Source of the DNA: Stromatinia cepivora | Lineage: Eukaryota > Ascomycota > Leotiomycetes > Helotiales > Sclerotiniaceae | Direction of reading: 5' to 3' | Length of the DNA: 64,000 nt | NCBI GenBank assembly: GCA_014898415.1 | Contig: RCTD01000002.1 | Coordinates: 1,674,001 to 1,738,000, forward strand | Part shown: piece by piece, positions 24,101 to 35,906 of the stretch | Layout of the letters: every line of letters begins with the position of its first letter | How positions within the stretch are numbered: the stretch's first letter is position 1 | Program-made: the position numbers and the translations under genes | The notes under the pieces: generated by a model | Told to the model about the DNA's origin: nothing | Seen by the model: the letters and a program-made list of their open reading frames with translations, nothing else | Databases searched by the model: none

Positions 24101-26205
24101 TGTGACGCACAAGAGCCGTAGTAGAGCTGAATAAACAGGGTCAATTATGTTTCTTAGAATCTAGAATTGAAGAATTATAATTTGTAAAAAGCAATTAGAT
24201 ATATATATACAAATACTCATTTGTAAACTGCGGGATTATACGCATACATTATTAAGGTTATCATTTTACTATACTAAATTGTATGAATCATAATACATAT
24301 ATATAGATGATCAATTTATTAATTATTATAAAAGATAAAAGATATCATATAAATCTAATACCCCACTTTCGGGCCACCCCCTGTTTTGGGTCACCTCGAA
24401 AATATCATTATATAAATTTTAAACTTTAATAATTCAATAACTACTCTACTTCAATAAAATCCCCTATAGCATCTATTTCATAATCATTATTAGAATCATT
24501 CTCTTCAATTTCACAATCCTCAATTTCAATTTGCACTCCCCGAATAGCTTTAATCCCTGCAAATTTCGAATTCGGACTAATTTTTATTATTTATCTTTTT
24601 TTAAGTATAATCTGCTCTAATTTATATTCCAATTATTTTATTCGATATTTTGATTATATAAGTTTATAATCTTTAGTATCAAAATCTTTTATGATTTTAC
24701 AAAATAGCAATCGACAAATTAGAAAATCGGTTTCTTTTTCTTAAATTATTGTATATACATATTTTCAAAGATTTAATACTTTTTGAAGAGTTTTCTATAA
24801 AATAAAAGATGATTTTATATTCCATTAATACTGAAGATCATCATTTGAAATAGGATTTTGATTTAGAATTTCATTATTGTTATTCTCAAGCAATAAACGA
24901 TTTATAAAAAACTTAATATGGTTTTAAAATTATAAACCAAAAGCCTTCTATCCAGATTTGATATTATAAGTTGTTAAATTCTTTGTTTTAGCTTTCTAAT
25001 AATAAACAAAAAACTACACTTCCCAACTATTGAAGAATCCAATAAAAAATCCAATTTGTTGAAATAATACCTATAAGTATTTTTGAAAAATAAGAATATT
25101 AACAAATCTAATAATTATAATATATATGATATATATATAACAATAGAAATAAGAAATAGATATTGTTTTTAAAATATTTAAGTATAAATTTAATGGTTTT
25201 ATAACTTCCATAATCATCTAATATAAATAATCTAACTTCTTTAGATCGGGAAGGGGTAATTTAAGAAATAAAGATCGTTTTCAACCATTCAAATTCTGTA
25301 GCATCTATCGTTCATTTATTATTTGTGATAATGAACTTTCATTCCTTATATAAAATAAAATCTATAGGAAATCATTATTATTATATATATTTTCCTTTGA
25401 AAATAATAAATAGTTTGAATACCCATCCTATTGCTAAAATATATTCAATAAAAGATATCCAAACTTTTAAATCAAATTGTTTTTTTTGAATAAAACGATA
25501 TTCTGAATTTTCTACTATTAAGTTATTTAAACCCTGATCTTCTATAATACCAGTTTTATTTATATTCTATTAGTTTTCGGATTTAATATACTTAATTGAG
25601 GGCAAATTGAGCTTTTCAAATTATTTGCTAATAATTTCATCAATAGTATTTGAAATATATACAGAATCGATTCGATATTATCTTTTGATTCTAATTTCAG
25701 GATTCCTTTTCAAAAAATTCTGTATCTATTGTTTTCTAAATAAAGAATTATCTTCTTTCATTTCGAAGAGGCTTTCATTCATTTCCTATATTTATCGATG
25801 AGTAGAACTAATATCTAATAATTCTTATATTAATATTTAATCTACTAATACTTTCTTTTGAATCGAAGCTATCTTTTGTATATTTTGTACACTATTTCTA
25901 TAAGATAAATAATCATTTATTCGATTTTGAAGTATAATATAGAGAACATTATATTCCGAATTGGCTCAATATATAATTAGCCTATTTGTAATCGTATCAA
26001 AGATCATAACAATATTATCTTCGATATAAGTATTCGTTATATTATAAATAATAATATATTCAAATTTCAGATCGATTGATTGAATGGTTGTTGAATTATT
26101 AAAGATTTAATAAAGGAGATTGCTTAAAATGAGGTGGTTTTTTAAGGTGGTCCAAAAGAGGGGTATTAGACTTAATTAGCTTTTTGTAGTTCACAATTCA
26201 TAATA
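24101..26205 (-). repeat. G1 3' LTR, split by a Fot1/pogo-type element
   Basis: 24,101-24,351 plus 26,175-26,205 adds up to exactly 282 bp when the TA duplication is counted once. It starts TGTGACGCACAAGAGCCGTA, one of the best-preserved LTR starts in the window. Confidence 0.93.
24352..26172 (-). mobile_element. Fot1/pogo-type DNA transposon, RIP-degraded
   Basis: 1,821 bp with imperfect terminal inverted repeats. The left end is AATCTAATACCCCACTTTCG. The right end, reverse complemented, is AGTCTAATACCCCTCTTTTG. Both continue into a GGxCCACC block. It sits at a duplicated TA inside the gypsy LTR. Length, TA target and a single transposase frame are typical of the Fot1/pogo branch of Tc1/mariner. 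On the - strand near 25,600-25,760 the DNA-binding part is readable: 'NFLKRNPEIRIKR', a stop, 'YRIDSVYISNTIDEIISK'. Near 25,490-25,580 'NINKTGIIEDQGLN' corresponds to the N-x-D-E-x-G motif with the first catalytic Asp changed to Asn. Dead copy. Confidence 0.88.
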
Positions 26206-27497
26206 TTATTTTTCCTTTTGGAAAAGTTTACTTTCAAATATTTTATTCTTTTATTTTATTACTAATTTTATTGGAAATTAGATTTTCTAAAGGTTTATAA
26301 ACCCTAAATCAATTAAATTAATCGTTTTAATTGATTTAACCAATTTATTGGAAATTGATCAAATTGATTAAAGTAATTGATTAACTTAATTAAAATAATA
26401 AACGAATTAATCAAATTGATTAGATTGTTTATCAATTAGATAAATCAATATTGATTTATATTCTCTTTGATTTGAGGAATCTCTAAAAGGAAAAAGTTTT
26501 AATAGAAAAAGGAAAAAGATTGAATTATAGTATAGTAATAATGAATGATTAATATGATCAATTCCGAAATCGATTAGATTAATCGATTAAATTGATCAAA
26601 TTGATTAAATTGATTAATGAATTGATCAAATCAATTAAATTAAACGAAATCGATAAAGGTAATATTATATTTCGTTTTTATTATATTCAAATTTTCTTTT
26701 TGTATAATTTCTGAAATGATAATTGTCGGAGTGTGGATCGCGTGCGTGGTAAGGATGGTAAGGATGGTAAGGATGGTAAGGATGGTAAGGATGGGTAAGG
26801 ATGGTAAGGATCACGTGTCCATTAGTGCTCGCACTAGTGCCTCGGCATGCACCATTATATAGTTCTTCACCTTCCATAGATTCTAGCTCTCTAGGCAAAT
26901 CAAAACGTATTAACTATCAAGAGTATTCTACGTTCGTTGATAAGCTTCACTTCCCCGTATACAGTTATCCCGACAATAATAGATATGAATTTTTAAATAT
27001 ATTGTTTTATATTATTTGGATAATAGTAGTTTATTTGTTGTATAAAGTATGGGCTTTATATATATACAATCAAATTTCTTCGAATTTATATAGATTTTCG
27101 ATCTTTTTGTAATTGTATATATATATACTATTATAAAATTATAATATTTAATCTGCTAAATTAAAGAATACTTTTTTTCTCTTGATTTTATAAATAAATT
27201 ATTATTTATATAATTATAATTATTCTTTTCATTTTTGTAGAACTTTATTTAATCAAATAATTGATTGGGGGGATCAGATAATATTGAATTGATCAAATGA
27301 AAATCGTATAAAAGATGTAGGGATGTTTTAAAATCGAAAATAGAATATTAGATGAAATCGGTATTGTTATTAAATTATAAAACTTTATATAATAAAATTT
27401 TTTGTGTTTTCTTTATTATTAAGATCTTTTTTATTTTCTATTTCAAATTATTAATTATATTAATAGATAAAGATGATTTGAATATTTAATTGGGAAA
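26206..27497 (-). mobile_element. G1 internal sequence, 3' part
   Basis: Aligns with 27,780-28,540 of G2 and with the reverse of 12,200-13,166 in G0. It contains the TTGATCAA-rich 3' untranslated region at 26,315-26,650 and the chromodomain-like tail near 27,240-27,490. It is interrupted by a solo LTR at 26,724-26,975 and ends with GGAAA at the G2 insertion point. Confidence 0.85.
26724..26975 (+). repeat. Solo LTR-like repeat with GGTAAGGAT minisatellite
   Basis: 252 bp from TGTCGGAGTGTGGATCGCG to GTTATCCCGACA, flanked by the 5-bp duplication ATAAT (26,719-26,723 and 26,976-26,980). Bases 26,748-26,811 hold seven copies of GGTAAGGAT. Downstream are CACGTG, GCACTAGTGC and a TATATAG box-like word, as in an LTR promoter region. 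GC content is near normal, with little RIP. Small reading frames across it (for example poly-HPYHPY from the minisatellite) are not credible genes. A MITE is the alternative, but the TG...CA ends and 5-bp duplication favour an LTR. Confidence 0.8.
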
Positions 27498-27779
27498 TGT
27501 AACGCACAAGAGCCGTAATAGAGCTGAATAAACAGAGTCAATTATATTCCTTAGAATCTACAATTGAAGAACTATGGTTTATAAAAAACGACTAGATATA
27601 TATACACAAATACCTATTCATAAGCTACAGGATTATACGCATACATTATTAGGGTCATTATTTTATTATACTAAATCATATAATTCGTAATGTATATACA
27701 CAAACGATTAATTTATGAATTAATATAGAAGATAAAGGGTATCATATGATTAACCTTCTATGATTCATAATTCATGATA
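27498..27779 (-). repeat. G2 3' LTR
   Basis: 282 bp, beginning TGTAACGCACAAGAGCCGTA and ending with a RIP-altered GATTCATAATTCATGATA. Confidence 0.93.
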
Positions 27780-28499
27780 CTATCCCCCCCTTTGGAAAAA
27801 ACTTGCCTTTGAATATTTTACTCCTCTATTCCATTATTATTTTATCGGAAATCAGGTTTTATAAAGATTTATAAGCTTTAAATCAATTAGATTGATCATT
27901 TTGATTGATTTAATCAATTTATTAGAAATTGATTAAATTGACCAAAATAATTAACCAAATTGATTAAAATAACAAATGAATTAATCAAATCGATCAAATC
28001 GTTTATCAATTGATTAAATTAATATTAATTTATATTCTCCTTGATTTGGGGAATTTTTGAAAGGAAAAAGTTTCAATAGAAAAAGAGAGGAGATTGAATT
28101 ATAATATAATAATAATAAATGATTAATATAGTCAATTCCGAAATCAATCAAGTTAATCGATCAAATTGATTAAATCAACTAAATTGAACAAAATCGATAG
28201 AGGTGATATTATATTTCGTTTTTATTATATTTAAACTTCCCTTTTATATAATTTTTGAAATAATTATAAACACAAGTTTTTTGAAATATATTATCTTCAT
28301 ATTGTCTTAATAATGGCAATTCGTCTATTATATAAAACTCGGGTTATATATATATATAATCAAATTCCTTCGAATTTATATGGGTTTTTAATCCTTTCGT
28401 GATCGTATATATATATACTATCATAAAATCATAACATCTAATCTGCTGAATTGAAGAACACTTTTCTTTCCCTTGATTTCATGGGTGAATCGTCATCCA

Positions 28500-28730
28500 T
28501 ATGATTATAATTAGGATGAATTTTCATTGTAGTCGGGAGTTCGAGCTTGAAAGAGCTCCCAAATCGACCAATGATCTTGAATCTTCTTTGAATCGGGAAG
28601 TCCAGCTTCTTGAATGGTTTTTGGGTAGGGTAATTTTTTATATTGAACTATATATAATCTCCGATATTAAAATTGATCTTATATCAATAAATATTTATGG
28701 ATTTCGATATCTTGATTTAAATATACAATA
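28500..28730 (-). pseudogene. G2 integrase C-terminal fragment, lightly mutated
   Basis: The - strand reads 'KPFKKLDFPIQRRFKIIGR', 'FGSSFKLELPTTMKIHP'. This is the SH3-like integrase C-terminal region seen in gypsy elements just before the chromodomain-like tail. This patch has near-normal GC, whereas the same region in G1 (50,590-50,700) and G0 (12,060-12,150) has more AT changes. The longer frame on the + strand is its antisense shadow. Confidence 0.8.
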
Positions 28731-31700
28731 AATCTTCTTTTATTCACATAAAAATTAATTTATTATGTTTTATATATATACAGATATTATATATATTTAT
28801 ATTGTTTATTAGTTTACTAATATTTTCCTTTTATTTTTATATATATTTCGATATATATCTATATAGGATTTTGTAGAGTATAAATCCTTTTAAGGAATTA
28901 TATAGAAGAATAAATTATATATAATCTATTATAGATAAGAATTTTGATTAATCGTTTTGATAATAATTAATAAACAACTTTAATCATTGATGAAGGTATT
29001 GATTATAGATTTCAATTTGATTATCAGTTTAAAAATAATGAATAATGAATAGTTTGAGATCGATTCCTAGAATTTGACTGAATTCCTTTCAGAATTGTGA
29101 TATAAATTGAAGATCATAATCTAATACTATAATATCAAAAGAACCATAATATCGATATATATAATAGAAATATAATTATACTTAAACTCAAACATCGATT
29201 AATTCATAATAAGATATAGAAATAATTTGCTTCATTAATTGATTAATAATGATTAAAATATTATTACATCCATATTTATTCTTATTAAAACTACAATAAT
29301 CCATAATAATATATTACTATACTCAATTAAAAATCGGAAATAAATACAATAAACCAGGGGTACGATTATATAAAATAGAATTATATTTGCAGGCGTAATA
29401 ATCATATATATATCTGATTATAATATCATGTATTCTGAATCAATAGTATTATTGAAATAATAAAAGGTAGATTTTATTTATACCAGAATGAATAATAAAA
29501 ACGGAATTATAAACTTTATAAATCAGATAAATTCGAAGATTATCGATATCAGGTATTATTAGGCGGTTATTGTAAAGCAAAAGATCATTTTAGAATGATA
29601 TATACTTGTAATCCCGAATAATTTGTATTTTAAATATTAACAAGTTATTTATAGTTTTATTTATTTTGATGATATAATTAATTAAATCGAATCGAAGAGT
29701 AATTTCATTTAAATCGATACTAATAATCATTATTTCGTTTGGATAGTATCTTTATAAAGTTTCTTTTATGATTTCGATATCAATTTAATTATCTTTAATA
29801 AATTATTGAAAATGATTCTTTTTCTTGATATAATTCTAAAGATCTAATTCATCGATCCAATGGATTAAGGTATTAACGAAAGAATTATCTTTTTTAAAAC
29901 GATATATAATAATAAAATTATAATTGGTTAGAATTTCTATCCAATAAATTTATTAAACATTAAGAGTTTTAATAATTATAAAATATTCGAGGGCTTTATA
30001 ATCGATATAAACCTTGATTTTATATAATAAACCGGCGAATTCCATTCTTCAATAATTGAAAGATTGAATAATTGATAGTATTTCCTTATTATAAACTTTA
30101 TAATTTAATTCGATAGTGTTGGAAATGAGGCCATCATAGGATTAGAATTGAGGTCACGTGATCACAATAGTGTACAGACTATATTTGGGAATAATCTTAA
30201 TTCTATTCCTATTAAAATAATAGATCTTTAATTCAATCTATATAATCAACAATATTATTACTTCCTATATTAAAAGTTAATAGATTATAAAATCCAATTG
30301 TATAGTAATAATTAGAAAGTAAAACAAATCGAGAAAAGATTAGTATAATTAATAGGAGTGAAATGAAATAGAAATCAGAATTTTCATATAATATTATTGA
30401 AGCAAAATTGAAATAAGATAATATAATTTATAATTTATAATATTATAAACCAAAGCGGAGAATAATCTGTACAATATTGATACAGAATTATAGTAGAAGC
30501 GAAAAGCAAATTCGTATAATTATAAGAAAATATATTACAATATAATTTATAAATTTTTTTATTATTTTATTTTTTTATTTCTTTATTATTCTAAATTTAT
30601 TTATTATATATTTTTTAAAATTGTTTTAAAAATCTGAAGATTATTTTCGATATTCATCAAATAGTAAGAAATCTTTATAATATTAAAATCAAATAACCTT
30701 TCGAAGTTCGATCAAAACAATTATAAACGATGATTCAAATAAACAAAGATATAATTGAAAAAGAAAAAATGGTTTTATATAATTGATCAAATATTAAATG
30801 AATATATATAGATTATAGAACTCAATATAGTATTTATTTATAAAATCAATAATTGTATATATTACAATATCGAATTGAAAGCGGAATATTTAAAGGATAA
30901 AGCGAATGTATTATTATATATTTGTATAATATTCAATAATAACGATAAAGTTTTTATTAATGAATATTCAATAATATATATATTTTGAAGATACTTTAAA
31001 TCGAAATATATTAGAGTTAATATAATTATAGTTAATATATATATAACAATGATTCAGAATTTCAAATTTCAATTCGATATTTATTTTGATATAATTATTC
31101 TCGAAGTTTAAAATAAACTGAAAGAGTATAAAAGGAAATTAGGGATTATAAATAAAAATTGTTAATTAGTATATCAAGATATTATTTTGTTTTTGATTTT
31201 AATATATAATCTTTTAATCGATTATTAAAGAGTAATGGATATATTGAATATTCAAATTAATTTTAGTATTAATAATAAAATCGGGTATTTATAAATTAAG
31301 GAATTTTGTTTTAAAAATGAATTAAAGTAAATGTAAATTGTGAAAGGATTTAGGTATATTTTTCGATATCAAGAATCAGATTTCGAAATTTCAAATAATA
31401 TTTATGATTTGTATTAAAAGAAAGATTATTATATATGAGATTGTTTATATTTAATATAAGCTAATAAATTCCTTTATAGTTATCTTTGTTATTAAAAAAA
31501 AGGGGATCATCGAATTCAAAGAAAATCTAATTTAATAAAAAAGATTAAGTATATTTTGTTTATAATATTTCTAGATTAGATTCCGATATTAAGGATATAA
31601 TAAAGGAAGATTGTAATTTGATAAAAGAAATTATTAATAAAGCTTTTTTTAGTAAATAATATACCGATATAAATATTTCCTTATATATATTTAATCAATC

Positions 31701-31980
31701 TTTATTATTCAAATCAATAGATTTTATTATCAAATGAAAAATAAAGATTGATAAAGGAATGATATATTATTGTTATTAGAATTTAATAGATATAATATAC
31801 AAAAACAATTCTAAAATACTATTTTCAAATATATTATATATACTAAGGCTAAAAATAAATTTGTTATCAGAAAAAAGGATTTACGAAATAAAATTATAAG
31901 GAGAATTCAACTTTTATTATATATATTTCAAAAAGGATAATAAGAAAATCATTTGTATTAAAATATAAGATAGAATATAT

Positions 31981-32286
31981 ATGGTTTTATATATAATCAA
32001 AGAATATAAGGATATAATTCTTTATTCGAATGTATATCATAATAATCAGGAAAAAAGGTTTTCTTTAAAGATAATCGATAATATTAAAAATATCGATAAC
32101 AAATTAATATTCAAAAAGAAAAAGAGATATTTATTATGGTATCAAAGATTCAATTATTTAGGTTCAGATAAAATCAAGAATTTATATAAGATATTCAATA
32201 TAATTAAATCAATAAAGGTTTTGATTGAATTAAATATTTATAAAATATATATATTTATTAAAATGATTAATCATATTTCGAGGTAA
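31981..32286 (+). pseudogene. Copia C pre-integrase region
   Basis: A 101-residue open stretch. 'YLLWYQRFNYLGSDKIKNLY' matches the GAG-pre-integrase motif W-H-x-R-F-x-H-L-G of copia elements, with both His changed to Tyr, the expected result of C-to-T on CAT/CAC codons. It is followed by the region where the paired Cys of the integrase zinc finger should be; one appears as Tyr. Confidence 0.88.
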
Positions 32287-34089
32287 TTGAATCTATACAA
32301 ATCAAAGAAATTCGAATTTATATATTTCGATATTGTAGGATTATTCCCAAAATCGATTTAAAAAAATTGTTATTTTATATTGATCATCGATAATTATATA
32401 AAAGTAAATTGGATTATATTATTTAAATAAAAAAACAATATAATTCAAATATTAAAAATTTAGAAAAAAAGATGGAATTGATTATTGAAGAAAAGATTAT
32501 TATAATCAGGATTGATAATATATTAGAATTTTTATAAACTATTTATAAATAATTATTAGATATATAATTCAAAATTATAACAATTGCTTTTTCATATCAA
32601 AATAAATCTATAAAACAGAATATAAAGATTGCAAAAATAAATATAAAAATAATACTAAAAAAAATTAAATTATTATTAAAGTTTTAAAATGAAATTATAA
32701 AATATAATATTTATATTAGAAATCGTATTAGTATTAATCCTAATATAAACAGAATAGATCGATTTTTTATAAAAACTTTTATAAATATAATATTAAATAT
32801 AAAGATATATAAAGTCTAAAAGAACAAATATTACATTTATATTAATTTTAAGATTATTTCGAAAGAATAAAGATATAATAAATTATAAAATATTTCGAGA
32901 ATTGATATATTCCTAAAATATTCAAAAATTACAAATAAATATATTAAAATATATTCTTCAAAATTAGATTATATATTTCGATTAAATAAAGTAATTATAG
33001 ATAAATCTTATCGAAAAAAAGATTTGGATTTTAAATTAAGAAATTGTGAATCAGATTTATAAAGAATAAAGAATATAAAATCAGATTGAAGATTTTGTAA
33101 TAAATGAATAGCAAATAAAGTATTTTTTTTATTTTCAGTATCTTTTTTATTCTCAATATCAAATACAATATTTATATCATTTTTGTTTCAAATATTCTTT
33201 CTAATAGATATTATACCGAATTCAATAATTATATCAAGTATTTCAATTATCGAATTGAAATTAGATAAATTAGATATATTAATATTAATATATAATAAAA
33301 ATAAAGATAATAATATTTAGAAGATAAATCAAGAATCTTTTTTTAAGAATATTTCAGATATCAAATTTATTATTCCAAAAGTTTCAATTCAAGAATCAAT
33401 TTTTGTAAATTCTGAATTTATATCAAAAACAAAATTTAAAATTGTTTTAAATTTTGTTAATAAATCTATTTTAATAGAATTAAAAAATAAAGTAAATCTA
33501 TAATTATTTAAAATCAAACAAAAGAATATAATAAATTTTGAAAACGAATCCTTAAAATATTTAATATGAAAACGAAAAAAAAAATATAAAATAAGATCCT
33601 GAAAGAGAATAGAAAAATAAGATTATAAAGATATTGATTGTAATATTTATATAAACCAAAATTTAAGAATATATAGAATATATTATAATTACAATTCTAA
33701 TCATTTACAAAATGAACTTTTATATTAAAGATAAGATCATTTTAGATTTCATAATTTCGTTGATAAATATAGATAATACAAAAGGTGTAGTATATTTGGC
33801 CGAAGAAATTCTGGAAATCAAAATATTAAAAATTTATAAGAAAATAATATCGAATCAAGAATATTTTGAAAAATAGAAGGAAATTATTCAAAAGGAAATT
33901 ATATTTTTAGTTCAAAATAGTATTTGAGAAAAATATATATTTTTTAAAGGAAGTAATCTAATTTCGATAAAATAGATATTTATAATTAAGATAAAGGATA
34001 ACAAGATAGAATAATTCAAGGCAAAATTAATAATTCGAAAATTCAATCAAGTATTAGAAAAAGATTACAATAAAACATTTATATTAACA

Positions 34090-34704
34090 ATGAAATTAAA
34101 TATATTTAAATTATTTCTAATTATTATTATAAAAGAAAATTTAGAATACTTATATTTCAATATCAAAAATACTTTTACTGAATCACATTTAAAGAAAAAA
34201 ATCTATTTCGAATTATTTCAAAATATCAAAATCGAAAAAGGATATATATTATAAGTTTTACAAAATCTATATAATTTGAAATAAACTGAAAGAAACTGAA
34301 ATTTATTATTGAAGAAAAAGTTTTTAGATATAAACTTTATACAAAATTTAACAAATCTATATTTATATATATCCAAAAATTATAATATAATATTATTGAT
34401 ATATATCGATAATATCATTATTATATTATATATATTATTACAAATCATTTAATTCAATAAAAAACTATCAATTTATTTTAATACCAAGAATTTAAAAAAG
34501 ATTAATAAGATTCTAAATATTAAAATTATTCATAATAGAAAAATATATATATTAACTATAAATCAAAAAGAATATCTCAATATTATATTAATCAAATATA
34601 ATATTACATATAAACAATATCAAATCAAAAAACTATTAATAATAAATTATACTTATCTTCAATCAACAATTGATAACAATAAACTAACAAATATAAACAA
34701 ATAT
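34090..34704 (+). pseudogene. Copia C reverse transcriptase
   Basis: Readable copia RT with internal stops: 'MKLNIFKLFLIIIIKENLEY', 'FDIKNAFTE-like NIKNTFTESHL', 'LYNLK' where Y-G-L-K-Q is expected, and 'LLIYIDNIIIIL' for the Y-V-D-D catalytic box. The second Asp of that box is Asn and at least three stops occur, so the enzyme is dead. It is cut off at 34,704 by a solo LTR. Confidence 0.88.
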
Positions 34705-34996
34705 TGTAAGAAAGTTGGGATATCAAAACCTAACATATAGCTAGTTCGTAATCATATAGTTATATGATTTTTTGTAGTTAAATATAAGAAAAGGTTTTGT
34801 TCCCTTCTTTTTGAAAGAAATCAATCGTTTTTCTATTAATCTTTTTGTATTTTATTTATACACAATCTAAACCATTATCTAAACCTACTAGTTTTACTAC
34901 TTAAAGCCTTTACAATGTAATCTGATCAATTCCAATTTCCATTTCCCTTTATAGTATACTATCAAGATACATATATCTCGATCTACCTCTTTCACA
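34705..34996 (+). repeat. Solo LTR (292-bp family), copy 1
   Basis: TGTAAGAAAGTTGGGATATC to CTACCTCTTTCACA, flanked by the 4-bp duplication ATAT. It has the same length as the copy at 39,654-39,945. It contains the 20-bp word ATAGCTAGTTCGTAATCATA. Internal sequence of this family is not in the window. Confidence 0.88.
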
Positions 34997-35906
34997 ATAT
35001 CAACAACAAATAAAAAATATAATTCATCTAATAATATATATTCAATTAAATATAATATTCTTAATCAAAAGATTTTTACAATTTATAACAAAACTAACAA
35101 AACATTATATTATAACTTTAAAGAATCTGATATAATATCTATAATTAATAATCAAATAAAAGCTATAATTCGGATCAAAAAAAATACAATCTAATATCTA
35201 CAAAGAATACAATATACTTAATAATACAATAAAGATATATATAAATACAAATTAAACTAATAATAAATATAACCGAAAAAATATTTCAAAGAGAATTGTG
35301 ATATTCTATAAAGGCCTTATATTATAAACTAATAAAAAACAAATATTTATAACTATTTCTAATATAGAATCAGAATATATTACAATAATACTATTTATTA
35401 AACAAAAAAGATAGATTATATAAATATTCAAAGATTTATTCAAATCAAATTATATTGAAAAGAATAAAGATACAATTCAAATATTTAATAATAATTAAAA
35501 CATTTTAACTTTAATTAAAAATCTATATTTATATAAACAATTCAAATATATAAATATCAATTATTACTTTATCAAAGATTTAATAAAAAAGAAAAAAATC
35601 GCTATTAATTATATCAATATATACAATATAATTATTAACGAAATAATGAAACTTTATACAAAGATTACTTTCAAAAAGTTCAAGAAAATATTAAAATTAA
35701 TAATCTAAAAGAATCAAATAGAATATTCTTAATAAAAAAGTATTAAAAATAAAACCATTATAGAATTAAAATTGAAATCATATAATCATAATAATACATA
35801 AACCATATTTAAGAATAACCTCAATTCTATTTTTACTAAAATAATAAATCCTTAATTCAATTTATATAATCAACAATACTACTACTTCCTGCACTAAAAG
35901 TTAATA

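Larger units (their letters stand above)
30117..35906 (+). mobile_element. Ty1/copia element copia C, full length, RIP-degraded
   Basis: 5,790 bp including one solo LTR insertion. It is flanked by GATAG/AATAG (30,112-30,116 and 35,907-35,911; the difference is one RIP-type G-to-A). LTRs are 166 bp each, at 30,117-30,282 and 35,741-35,906. This is the only + strand member of the family in the window. Order on the + strand: gag, protease, pre-integrase zinc region (31,981-32,286), integrase, RT (from 34,090), RNase H (about 35,480-35,710). Confidence 0.93.

Noticed and set aside
26748..26811. CRISPR-like array of short repeats (GGTAAGGAT).
   Set aside because: Units are 9 bp and directly adjacent without spacers; it is a minisatellite inside an LTR.
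26665..26898. 77-residue frame with HPYHPYHPY repeats, and the opposite frame at 26,801-27,112.
   Set aside because: Both run across the solo LTR boundary and owe their length to the minisatellite.
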